From the NCBI GenBank assembly GCA_022360075.1, contig JAKSDN010000874.1, forward strand, positions 1 to 18,646: a DNA stretch of 18,646 bases. The letters are read 5' to 3'. A program made the translations under genes and the position numbers. This DNA is from Kiloniellales bacterium. GTDB lineage: Bacteria > Pseudomonadota > Alphaproteobacteria > Kiloniellales > JAKSDN01. Of this stretch, positions 1 to 7,137 are shown piece after piece. The first letter of the stretch is position 1; every line of letters begins with the position of its first letter. The notes below the pieces were generated by a model. The model had not been told where the DNA came from, did no database searches, and was given only the letters and a program-made list of their open reading frames with translations.

Positions 1-83
1 CTTGAAGCCAAAGGTGGGCTGTATCACCTCTCAGAGAGGTGCGGCCGGACTTCTGCCGTCGTTCGACAAGGAGAGCAGGCGCA

Positions 84-2312
84 TTGCCATTTCGTCCGAC
101 CTTGCTCTACGGCATCGCGACGAAGCGTCGTGGATCCCTGGCGGTCGCTGGGCTCCTAGCCTTGGCCTTGTCCGTCGCGTCGGCGGAGGTGGCAACCGCT
201 TCCGATGAGCAAGCCTCGTTCGAACTGCTTCGTTCCCACGTGGATCGAATGCCGGCGAACAGTTGGCTCGAGCTGCCAGATGTCCATTGCCGCGATCAGT
301 TCCCCAGCCAGGATATCTTGAAGGAATACAGAATAGCCGGTCGGACCTGGCGCGGCTGGGGCACATGGACGACGGCAGCGTTCGACGGCAGGGCGTTCTA
401 TTTCGGCCCTTGGGGCGGAAACGACGCTTATGGCGGCAACGAGACCTACCGCCTGGACCTCGAGACCCTGGAATGCGAAGTGTTCGTGCCCCTGCGTCCC
501 CTGCTGCCCCCGGCGGAGGATTGGCCCGAGGGGGTCACCACTGAAGACTTCATGTTGCCGCCCGATCACGCTCAACAGGCTGGGTACTGCGCCATACGGT
601 GGGCAACCGAGGACGGCACCTGGCAGCCAGGCGCCCACCCGGCCTTCCCGACAGGCGCGCACACCTATGGGGGCATGATCTACAGCCCCAAGACGAACTC
701 GATCTTCTGGCATTCGGACCGACAGCAGTGTGCGGGGCGGGGCCAGTACAGAACATCAGGCTACTGGGAGCTGGACCTCGATCAGCCTCCCGAAAAACGC
801 GCTTGGACCTGGTTCTACAACGCCATGGGCAGACGCGCATGGAAGATGTCGCTTCTGCCGGATGGCAACTTGCTGATCTTCACCGACTACTTCGTGCTGG
901 TCGTCGATCCCGGCGAGATCGTGAGCCGGCGGGTAGATGAATCGGACTCCAACTCGCCGGTCGTCAGGCATCACAAGATCCTCAAGCGCTCGGCCAACAT
1001 CGGTCATTCGCAATACCGATTCAGCAACGTGGCGCCGACACCGCACAGCGATGGTCTCGTGTGGGGCGTGAAGCACCACTACTTCACCATCGACCCCAAG
1101 CAACGGGACGGTTCGAAAGGCCTCGGGCCCCGGCTCCGCGAAAAGCCGCATCCCAAGGGCAAGATGCCGCCTTGGGATCAAAACTACGCGAGCGCCATCC
1201 TTTCGGCCCGCGACCGCCTGTGGCTATGGAACGGCGGCAATCAGATCGACGCCTATGACCCCGCGTCGCGCAAGTCGGTACGCTGGACCCACGCGGACGG
1301 GCCCGTTGCCGGCGCCACCGGAAAGCTGCCCTTTCAGAAGATCGTCTGGATGGAAGAGCCGGGCGTTTTCGTCGCCCACGCCAACCCCCACCGTGGTCTT
1401 TACCTGTACAAGCCGGCCGAAGACCTCACGCAGGGCGACGACCATTGGCCGCCCCACGGACCCGGGGCTTTTTGTGTCGAGGGCGGCGCATGTCTCCACA
1501 CTTTCGGCGAAGCGCTGGCCGCCGTGCCGGAGGCGGGGACAGTGATCGTCAAGAAGGGCAATCACCGGGTCTGCGCCCAGGTCAATCGGGCCGCAATCAC
1601 CATTGTCGGGGAGGAGGGGGCAAGCCTCGGCGGAAAGGTGTGCCGGGGCAAGGCAGCTTTGGTGGTGAACGCACCTGGCGTTACGCTGCGGAACCTGTCG
1701 ATCGAACTCAACTCGACGTCCTATGACTGCATCCGTTTGCAGGCGCCGGATCTGACGCTGCAGGGCGTCCGTCTGCGGAACTGCGGCAATGGCGTGCTGA
1801 GCGCCAAGCTGCCGGGCAGCTTCACGATGATCGACAGCCTCGTCGAGAACGTCGGCGGCGATTGCAATGCGGAGGCCTGCGGGCAGAAGCACGGGGTCTA
1901 TCTCTCCCTCGATCGCTGTGTGATCAAAAACAGCGTCTTTCGCCATCCCAAGAAGAAGGGGCATCTGGTCAAGAGCCGATGCCAGACGACGGTGATCGAG
2001 GACAGCTTGATCGACAGTTCGCAAGGCTCGGGCAGCCGGCTGATCGATCTACCCAACGGCGGGGTCATCGAGGTCCGCAACAATCGCCTCGTCAGCGGGG
2101 GAGAGAACATCGACGTTCTCGCAATCGGCCTCGAATGCCGCGGCAAGAACCGGCGTTGCCACGAGGGAAGCTCGGCCGTCTTCGAAGGCAACAAGGCGGA
2201 GCTCAGAGAGAAGGACTACTATCTCGTATGGCGCGACGTGCCCGATCCGCAATGGGACAACGGCCCCGTCGTGCGCGACTGGGGCCTGCCCAGTCAGGAG
2301 ATCATTCGCTAG
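84..2312 (+). CDS. Secreted propeller-like / right-handed beta-helix protein
   Basis: I do not recognise this as a named family. From the TTG at 84 it is about 742 residues. The N-terminus has basic residues (TKRR), then a hydrophobic stretch (LAVAGLLALALSVASA) and an Ala-rich cleavage region, which is a Sec signal peptide and implies export. Residues ~40-450 are rich in Trp, Gly and Tyr, with repeated blade-like stretches such as FYFGPWGGNDAYGGNETYRL and TYGGMIYSPKTNSIFWHSD, resembling a Kelch or galactose-oxidase-type propeller. From about residue 475 the pattern changes to short beta-strand rungs (ITIVGEEGASL, VTLRNLSIEL, LTLQGVRLRNC, FTMIDSLVENV), typical of pectate-lyase-like parallel beta-helices. 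Many cysteines fit disulfides in the periplasm or outside. A role in binding, cleaving or epimerising the polysaccharide is inference from fold and position. Start choice: TTG 84 follows AAGGAG (68-73); GTG 39 and TTG 102 are alternatives. It ends 15 bases before the convergent epimerase gene. Confidence 0.8.
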   Translation: MPFRPTLLYGIATKRRGSLAVAGLLALALSVASAEVATASDEQASFELLRSHVDRMPANSWLELPDVHCRDQFPSQDILKEYRIAGRTWRGWGTWTTAAFDGRAFYFGPWGGNDAYGGNETYRLDLETLECEVFVPLRPLLPPAEDWPEGVTTEDFMLPPDHAQQAGYCAIRWATEDGTWQPGAHPAFPTGAHTYGGMIYSPKTNSIFWHSDRQQCAGRGQYRTSGYWELDLDQPPEKRAWTWFYNAMGRRAWKMSLLPDGNLLIFTDYFVLVVDPGEIVSRRVDESDSNSPVVRHHKILKRSANIGHSQYRFSNVAPTPHSDGLVWGVKHHYFTIDPKQRDGSKGLGPRLREKPHPKGKMPPWDQNYASAILSARDRLWLWNGGNQIDAYDPASRKSVRWTHADGPVAGATGKLPFQKIVWMEEPGVFVAHANPHRGLYLYKPAEDLTQGDDHWPPHGPGAFCVEGGACLHTFGEALAAVPEAGTVIVKKGNHRVCAQVNRAAITIVGEEGASLGGKVCRGKAALVVNAPGVTLRNLSIELNSTSYDCIRLQAPDLTLQGVRLRNCGNGVLSAKLPGSFTMIDSLVENVGGDCNAEACGQKHGVYLSLDRCVIKNSVFRHPKKKGHLVKSRCQTTVIEDSLIDSSQGSGSRLIDLPNGGVIEVRNNRLVSGGENIDVLAIGLECRGKNRRCHEGSSAVFEGNKAELREKDYYLVWRDVPDPQWDNGPVVRDWGLPSQEIIR

Positions 2313-2327
2313 CCGCGGGGCCCTGTC

Positions 2328-3512
2328 TCAGTTGCGCGCGCCGTTCGGCCAAAGCTCGCGCAGCAGCGAGAGCTCCGGTCCTTCGACCCCGTGCAGGCGC
2401 TCGTACCACTGCCGGAAGATCGACGTGCTTTCCTCGAAAGAGACGACCGGACGGTAGCCGAAGTCCTGCTTGAGCGCGTCGCAGGAATGCCGCACGCCGC
2501 GGAGTTGCTGCCCGCAAAGACGCGGATCGAAGGGCGGCGCCTCGCCCACCCGCGGGATCGGGAGCGGCCCCTCGATCGACAGGCGGAGCTTGTCCTCAAG
2601 TGCGCTCGGCAGCATGGCGATGGAGCCGCGCACGGCGCGATCGAGCTTGGCGAGCAGGGGGTCCTGGCGCAGGGCGGCCCTGACGTCGCTCGAGACCAAG
2701 TGCTTTATGGTTCTGCCGAGCGATCCTTTGGCGACGCCGTTGGGCCGGGCGAGCGCTTGCAGCTCTGCGCGGCTGATCTCGGGAAGCGGCAGGTCCGGGC
2801 CCAGGCAAGGCGCCAGGCCCTCGATGAACTCGCGCCAAGTCGTCGCCTCGTCGTCGGTGACGAAATAGCGCTCTCGCTTGGCGGAGGCCTTGCTGTCGAG
2901 CACCAGCTCGACCGCATAGGCTAGGTTCTGCACGTCGACCAGGTTGCAGGGCGCCTCGCCGCCATCCATCAGGGCGAAACGCCCGGTCTTCAACAGGGCC
3001 AGGATCTGCAGCGCGTAGTAGGAGAAGGGGCCGGAGATGTTCGGCGGGCAGAGAACCACGCCTTCCAGCCCCTTGTCGCGTGCCTTCGAGACCAGGCGGT
3101 CCTGCGCCAGCTTGTACCAGCCATAGCTGCCCTTCTCCGGCTCGGTCGGTGCGGTCTCGCGCGCGCTCTCGGGCGTCGGCGGATCGCCGTAGACCGCAAC
3201 GCTGCTGAGGTGAACGAAGCGTTGGACTCCCGCGGCCTGGCACTCCTCGAGGAGGTTGCGCAGGCCCGGCACCATGCGGTCCAGAGGGCCGCGGGCGCAG
3301 TTTACGACGTGGCTGCAGTCTCTCAGGACATCGCGAATTTGCTCGCGCGACAGAAGGTCGACGGAGGTCAGCGCGAAGCCGTAGCGCGCCAGGCGCCAAG
3401 CGCCGCCGCCGCTGAACACCAGCGGCTTCACCGTCATGTCGGGACGCTGGCTGAGTCTTTGGTGGACGGCCGCCCCGACCAAGCCGCTCGCGCCGAAGAT
3501 CGCGACCTTCAT
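2328..3512 (-). CDS. NAD-dependent epimerase/dehydratase (extended SDR)
   Basis: This 394-residue protein is an extended short-chain dehydrogenase/reductase, probably an NAD(P)-dependent nucleotide-sugar epimerase, dehydratase or reductase. The Rossmann motif GASGLVG lies at residues 7-13. The catalytic triad is visible as Ser103/104 (HLSSVAVYG) and Tyr130-x3-Lys134 (YGWYK). A PPNISGP-like segment follows, as in the sugar epimerase subgroup. It is longer than the usual ~310-340 residues because of extra sequence around residues 240-330. The start at 3512 is fixed by the MKVAIFGASG opening and by the 4-base ATGA overlap with the upstream oxidoreductase, so the two are translationally coupled and probably act on the same sugar nucleotide. 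The exact substrate cannot be read from the sequence. The open frame extends upstream of 3512 but only as a shadow of the neighbour. Confidence 0.88.
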   Translation of the reverse strand: MKVAIFGASGLVGAAVHQRLSQRPDMTVKPLVFSGGGAWRLARYGFALTSVDLLSREQIRDVLRDCSHVVNCARGPLDRMVPGLRNLLEECQAAGVQRFVHLSSVAVYGDPPTPESARETAPTEPEKGSYGWYKLAQDRLVSKARDKGLEGVVLCPPNISGPFSYYALQILALLKTGRFALMDGGEAPCNLVDVQNLAYAVELVLDSKASAKRERYFVTDDEATTWREFIEGLAPCLGPDLPLPEISRAELQALARPNGVAKGSLGRTIKHLVSSDVRAALRQDPLLAKLDRAVRGSIAMLPSALEDKLRLSIEGPLPIPRVGEAPPFDPRLCGQQLRGVRHSCDALKQDFGYRPVVSFEESTSIFRQWYERLHGVEGPELSLLRELWPNGARN

Positions 3513-4579
3513 GCCCGCCGCTCCTTGGCCGCCGGCGGATGGTCCCAGCAGCCGCTGATCGGCGTCCGCGCCGCGTAGAGCGCTTCGATCAGACGCAGCG
3601 ATTCCAGGGCCTGCTCGCCCGAGACCATGGGCGCCGAGGCGCCGCGCGAGGCCTCGACGAAGTCGTGGAGCTGTCTTTGGAAGACGTTCATGCCGGGCGG
3701 GTAGACCGGCTTGCGATGGAAGAGCACTTCCTCGACCTCGGGATTCTCGTGCGGCCGTAGGGTGGCCGGTGAGTCGTCGTTCTCGCGCAGGATCACGCGG
3801 CCCTTGTCGGTATCGATCACCAGGCCGCCCTCCAGGGCGACAAGCTTGGAGAAGCGCGCAACGCCCTTGAAGCCCTCGCCATCGCCGGCACCCTCGTAGG
3901 TGAGATGGGCGACCGCGTGGGTCTCCGGCCCCTCGATCGCGTCGTCCTCGTAGCTGAAGGCGTCGGGATAGCCGAAGAGATGCAGCATCCTGTCGATGAA
4001 GTGGGTCCCCGAGACCATGACCACGCCGCCGCCGGTCGCCTTGCGGTCCAGGTGATAGCCGGAGAAGGTGCCCCAGCCGCCCACGGTCCCGTATTGATAG
4101 GCGAAGCCGCGTACCCGGCCGAAGAAGCCATCGCGCAGAAGCTGGGCCGTGGTGAGGACGTTGTCGCGGAAGCGGGTGCAATAGCCGACGGCGAGCGTCC
4201 GGTTGCTTTGCCTGGCGGCCTCCAGGACCCGACGGCCCTGTTCGACGTTCGTCGCCAGCGGTTTCTCCACCATCACGTCCAGGCCCGCCTCGAGCGCGCG
4301 GCAGGCCAGGTCGGCGTGGGTGTGGTTCGGCGTGGCCACGACGACGCCGTCGAGCTTGCCGGCCAGCTCGCCCAGATCGCGCGCCACGGCCAGCGTCACG
4401 CCGAAATCTCGCGCCGCCGCCGCCGCCCGCTCGCTTGCCGGGTCGACCAGCCCGACCAGCTCGACGCCCGGCAGGCCGAGCGCGGCCGGGATGTGCGATT
4501 GAATGGAGATCTGTCCCACGCCAACGATGGCCAGGCGATAGGGCTCCTGCTTCGAGCCGGTCTCTCTCGCGGTGGTCAT
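3509..4579 (-). CDS. Gfo/Idh/MocA family oxidoreductase
   Basis: A 356-residue NAD(P)-dependent oxidoreductase of the Gfo/Idh/MocA family, cytosolic. The N-terminal Rossmann fold carries GVGQIS (residues 20-25), followed by ATPNHTHADLACRALEAG and the family signature EKP at residues 105-107, whose lysine is normally catalytic. The C-terminal alpha/beta substrate domain contains GGGVVMVSGTHFIDRMLHLFG, matching the usual G-x-H-x-x-D metal/substrate-binding helix. Length is normal for the family. In polysaccharide loci such enzymes oxidise or reduce a UDP- or dTDP-sugar (for example 3-keto sugar formation); that role here is inferred from context. Its TGA overlaps the start of the epimerase gene. 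It is separated from the upstream glycosyltransferase by 140 bases, in which I see no gene. Confidence 0.9.
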   Translation of the reverse strand: MTTARETGSKQEPYRLAIVGVGQISIQSHIPAALGLPGVELVGLVDPASERAAAAARDFGVTLAVARDLGELAGKLDGVVVATPNHTHADLACRALEAGLDVMVEKPLATNVEQGRRVLEAARQSNRTLAVGYCTRFRDNVLTTAQLLRDGFFGRVRGFAYQYGTVGGWGTFSGYHLDRKATGGGVVMVSGTHFIDRMLHLFGYPDAFSYEDDAIEGPETHAVAHLTYEGAGDGEGFKGVARFSKLVALEGGLVIDTDKGRVILRENDDSPATLRPHENPEVEEVLFHRKPVYPPGMNVFQRQLHDFVEASRGASAPMVSGEQALESLRLIEALYAARTPISGCWDHPPAAKERRA

Positions 4580-4719
4580 GACGGCGGCTTTCTCCCGAAA
4601 CTCACGTCTCAGCGCAAACTAGCAATGACCCGGTTGCTTTTTTGTTTCAGGCTCGTGCCGGATCCGGGTCGACGGTTCCCCGCGCCCAGGGGCCGGCGCA
4701 GCCTTCCCGCTGCCGCGGA

Positions 4720-5910
4720 TTAAGCCTCTCGCGGCCCGGAAATCAACTCTTGCAGCATGCGGTCGAGATCGTCGGCCCGCTGGTCCCAGCTATTGGCCTT
4801 GGCCACGGCCCGCCGTGTCTGCGGCGTTCCGACACCGCCGTTTTCGATGGCCCGCGCCAAGGCAGCCTCCCAGCCATCCGCGGTCTCGACGATATCGACG
4901 ACATCGCCGAAAGGCCGGATGGCCTCGAGACCGGCGCTGACGACCGGCCCGCCGCTGGCCAGATACTCGTGGAGCTTCAGCGGGTAGCCGTTGACCCACC
5001 AGCCGCCGGAGGTGCGGTAGGGCATGGTCGCCACATCCAGCCCCGCGAGGTAGTTCGGCAGCTCTTCGTGTGGCTTGTTGCCAAGGAAGTGGATATTGCC
5101 GATGCGCTTGAAGCGTTCCAGTGATTCGTACAGGCTCTGATTGAAGTCGTTCTTCTTCCGGTCTCCCAGAACGACGGGTCCGATGAAGAGCCAATGCCAC
5201 GATGGGCGGCGGCGGGCGAGCTCTTCGATCAAGGCAAGATCGACCTTGGGCGAGAGGCGACCGACATAGCCGATCCGGGGACTTGGGATCGCCGCGAGAT
5301 CCGCCGGTACGCTGAGGTCGGCGCTTCGCGAGAAGCTCTCGTAGTCGCCGCCGTTCGGCAGGACGATCGCCTTGCTCGGTCCCGGCTCCGTCAAATCCTG
5401 GGCGATGCCGGCCGTCGTCGCCAGCACGAGCTGCGCCCGCTCCGTCAACCGGGCTTCGAGTCGGGCGTGTCGCTCGCTCCAATTGGGAAAGCGCGAGAAC
5501 GAGTCGAAGGCGTGATAGGCAACGAAGGGCAGGCCCGTGTGGTCGATGTAATCGGCGAGGAGCGGGTTGAACAGGAACAGGATGCCCGCGTCGCCCTTCG
5601 CCAGACGGGCTTGTCGCAGGAGATGCCGGGCGTGAAGCCGGTAGCACAGCGCGTTCCAGCGCGGGGCGGCGGACCAGCTCGGGGTGAGGCGGCCCGGCCG
5701 GTCCAGGTGCAAGCCGTCGCTGCGCTCCGACCCGGACAGTAGGGGCGCTTGACGCCACTTCTCCGTTTTTCGCTCCCAGATCGAGAGCGGCCCGTTGCTA
5801 TAGACGATCGGCCAGCCTTTCCGGGCGAGCCGGGACAGAAGCTGCTGCCGTCCCGCCCAGGGGCCGCGCCAGTCGTCCAGGCTCATGGCGATGATCGGCA
5901 ATCGGCTCAT
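4720..5910 (-). CDS. Glycosyltransferase, GT-B fold (GT4-like)
   Basis: A 396-residue retaining-type GT-B glycosyltransferase, presumably adding a sugar to the lipid-linked repeat unit on the inner face of the membrane. The N-terminal domain begins LPIIAMSLDDWRGPWAGRQQ and contains VYSNGPLSIWERK and LFLFNPLLADYIDHTG. The C-terminal donor-binding domain starts at IGYVGRLSPKVDL (residues 213 on), followed by NIHFLGNKPHEELPNYLAGLDVATMPY and HEYLASGGPVV with the donor-binding Glu at ~315. This layout is common in UDP-sugar transferases of capsule and EPS loci. An in-frame ATG at 5952 would add 14 residues (MASPGNDSDHRVRP) that do not look like part of the fold; neither start has a good ribosome site, so the start is uncertain. 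It is the promoter-proximal gene of the minus-strand group running to 2328. Confidence 0.87.
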   Translation of the reverse strand: MSRLPIIAMSLDDWRGPWAGRQQLLSRLARKGWPIVYSNGPLSIWERKTEKWRQAPLLSGSERSDGLHLDRPGRLTPSWSAAPRWNALCYRLHARHLLRQARLAKGDAGILFLFNPLLADYIDHTGLPFVAYHAFDSFSRFPNWSERHARLEARLTERAQLVLATTAGIAQDLTEPGPSKAIVLPNGGDYESFSRSADLSVPADLAAIPSPRIGYVGRLSPKVDLALIEELARRRPSWHWLFIGPVVLGDRKKNDFNQSLYESLERFKRIGNIHFLGNKPHEELPNYLAGLDVATMPYRTSGGWWVNGYPLKLHEYLASGGPVVSAGLEAIRPFGDVVDIVETADGWEAALARAIENGGVGTPQTRRAVAKANSWDQRADDLDRMLQELISGPREA

Positions 5911-5960
5911 TGGGCGCACTCGATGATCGCTGTCATTGCCGGGGCTAGCCATCCAAGTCG

Positions 5961-5995
5961 CTGAGCCGTCGGCTCAGGCCGCGGTCAGGCCGCGG
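5961..5995. repeat. Hairpin plus perfect 11-bp tandem repeat
   Basis: CTGAGCC (5961-5967), GTC, GGCTCAG (5971-5977) form a 7-bp stem with a 3-base loop. It runs directly into two adjacent copies of TCAGGCCGCGG (5974-5984 and 5985-5995). The structure sits in the 278-base region between two divergent glycosyltransferase genes, just upstream of the minus-strand start, where it could be an operator or a 5' leader structure. No protein-binding assignment is possible from sequence alone. Confidence 0.6.
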
Positions 5996-6188
5996 CTCGA
6001 AGCCCGGAGCGCGATGCTGCACCCGGGCCCTTGAGAATGCCTGAATGTAGCGCCAAATTCGGTTTGCTGGCAGGCCCTGCCGCATTGCACTAGGTTGAGT
6101 AATCTTTCTGATGTAGACACGGTCAAGCGGCGCGCCGACACCCCGGGCCGCCGCAGTTTGTCGACCACTCATTCGCCTGTCCATAGAG

Positions 6189-7091
6189 ATGCTTCACCGT
6201 CTGCAGACCGAATTCTCACGCTTCCTCCATGGCCAGACCTGCGCCGGGATCAGGTCGACGGCGCCGCTCGAGATCAAGGACAGCGATCTCCGGATCCTGT
6301 CGATGGTCTCGCATCGCGACCTTCTGATGTACCTGGTCGCCGTCAAGTCCTTTTACAGGGAGGTCGGCGAAGGCCGAATGGTCGTCGTGGACGACGGCTC
6401 TCTGACGGCCGAGGACCATGCGCTTCTCGAACAGCAGCTCGGCGGTCCGGAAGTCTACCGCCTGCCGGACATCGATGTCGGACACTGTCCGCGCGGCGGT
6501 TGTTGGGAGCGCCTGCTGACGGTCGTTCGGCTCACCCGCGAGCACTATGTCATTCAGCTCGACTCCGACACCCTGACCAAGGGGCCGGTTCCCGAAGTCA
6601 TCGAGGCGGTCAAGACCAACCGCTCCTTCGCGCTCGGCACGCGCATGGGCCAGAAGGTGATTCCCGTAGCCGAGGCCTCGGCCCTGGTCGAGGACATCGA
6701 AAGCGATCACGTCCAGGTCGTGGCGGAGCGGCACTTCCGCGATCTGAGGGACAGCGAGAACCTGCGCTACATCAGAGGATCGGCAGGCTTTTCCGGCTTC
6801 GCTCGGGGTGGCACGACGGTCGCGTGGGTCGAGGACCTCTCGCGGCAGATGCAAGACCGCATCGGCGCGAAGTGGACCGAGTGGGGCTCCGAGCAGGCCA
6901 TGTCAAACCTCGTCGTCGCCAATTCGCCCGATGCCCGGGTGCTCCCCTATCCTCGCTACGCCAACTACGACCTGGACATGGACCCCGAGGCCGCCGTGTT
7001 CCTGCACTTCATCGGCAGCTTTCGCTACGACCGCGGCGTCTACCGGCAAGAGAGCCGTCGCGTGGTCGAGCGTCAGGGACGGGCTGCCTAG
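6189..7091 (+). CDS. Putative glycosyltransferase, GT-A-like, DSD motif
   Basis: A 300-residue protein with the features of a GT-A nucleotide-sugar transferase but no family I can name. The N-terminal part has ILSMVSHRDLLMYLVAVKSF and MVVVDDGSLT (residues ~64-73), similar to the nucleotide-binding start of GT-A folds. VIQLDSDTL carries a DSD metal-binding motif at residues 125-127. Further on are RGSAGFSGFARG and GSEQAMSNLVVANS, compatible with an acceptor region. It ends with a DPEAAVFLHFIGSFRYDRG segment of the type seen in GT8-like and capsule transferases. There is no membrane segment, so it is likely cytosolic. It is monocistronic: divergent from the gene at 4720-5910 and convergent with the GT4 gene that ends 30 bases beyond. 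No strong ribosome site precedes the ATG. Confidence 0.8.
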   Translation: MLHRLQTEFSRFLHGQTCAGIRSTAPLEIKDSDLRILSMVSHRDLLMYLVAVKSFYREVGEGRMVVVDDGSLTAEDHALLEQQLGGPEVYRLPDIDVGHCPRGGCWERLLTVVRLTREHYVIQLDSDTLTKGPVPEVIEAVKTNRSFALGTRMGQKVIPVAEASALVEDIESDHVQVVAERHFRDLRDSENLRYIRGSAGFSGFARGGTTVAWVEDLSRQMQDRIGAKWTEWGSEQAMSNLVVANSPDARVLPYPRYANYDLDMDPEAAVFLHFIGSFRYDRGVYRQESRRVVERQGRAA

Positions 7092-7115
7092 CGCGGTCAG
7101 GCATGATCCCCGTTT

Positions 7116-7137
7116 CGGCGCCTAGCGCTGAGCGCCG
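7116..7137 (+). terminator. Weak hairpin between convergent genes
   Basis: CGGCGC (7116-7121) and GCGCCG (7132-7137) form a 6-bp stem around a 10-base loop, followed by only three T residues on the plus strand. It lies between the stop at 7091 and the convergent gene whose stop codon (7122-7124) falls inside it. It may help end transcription of the plus-strand glycosyltransferase, but the U-tract is too short for a confident call. Confidence 0.3.

Noticed and set aside
1224..2024. Minus-strand open frame of 266 codons inside the beta-helix gene
   Set aside because: The plus strand has a signal peptide and beta-helix pattern; the antisense frame shows only high-GC shadow coding.
3512..4181. 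Upstream in-frame extension of the epimerase to a 617-residue protein
   Set aside because: Residues before MKVAIFGASG are Arg/Gly-rich and antisense-free shadow of the Gfo/Idh gene in another frame; the ATGA overlap marks the true start.
4625..4647. AGCAA...TTGCT stem followed by a T-run on the plus strand, resembling a terminator
   Set aside because: No plus-strand gene ends here; the flanking genes are both on the minus strand, where the T-run would precede the stem, and the stem is only 5 bp.
6060..6100. Possible sigma-54 promoter (GG/GC pair) in the divergent region
   Set aside because: The spacing between GG and GC is not the required 10 bases in any register I tried.
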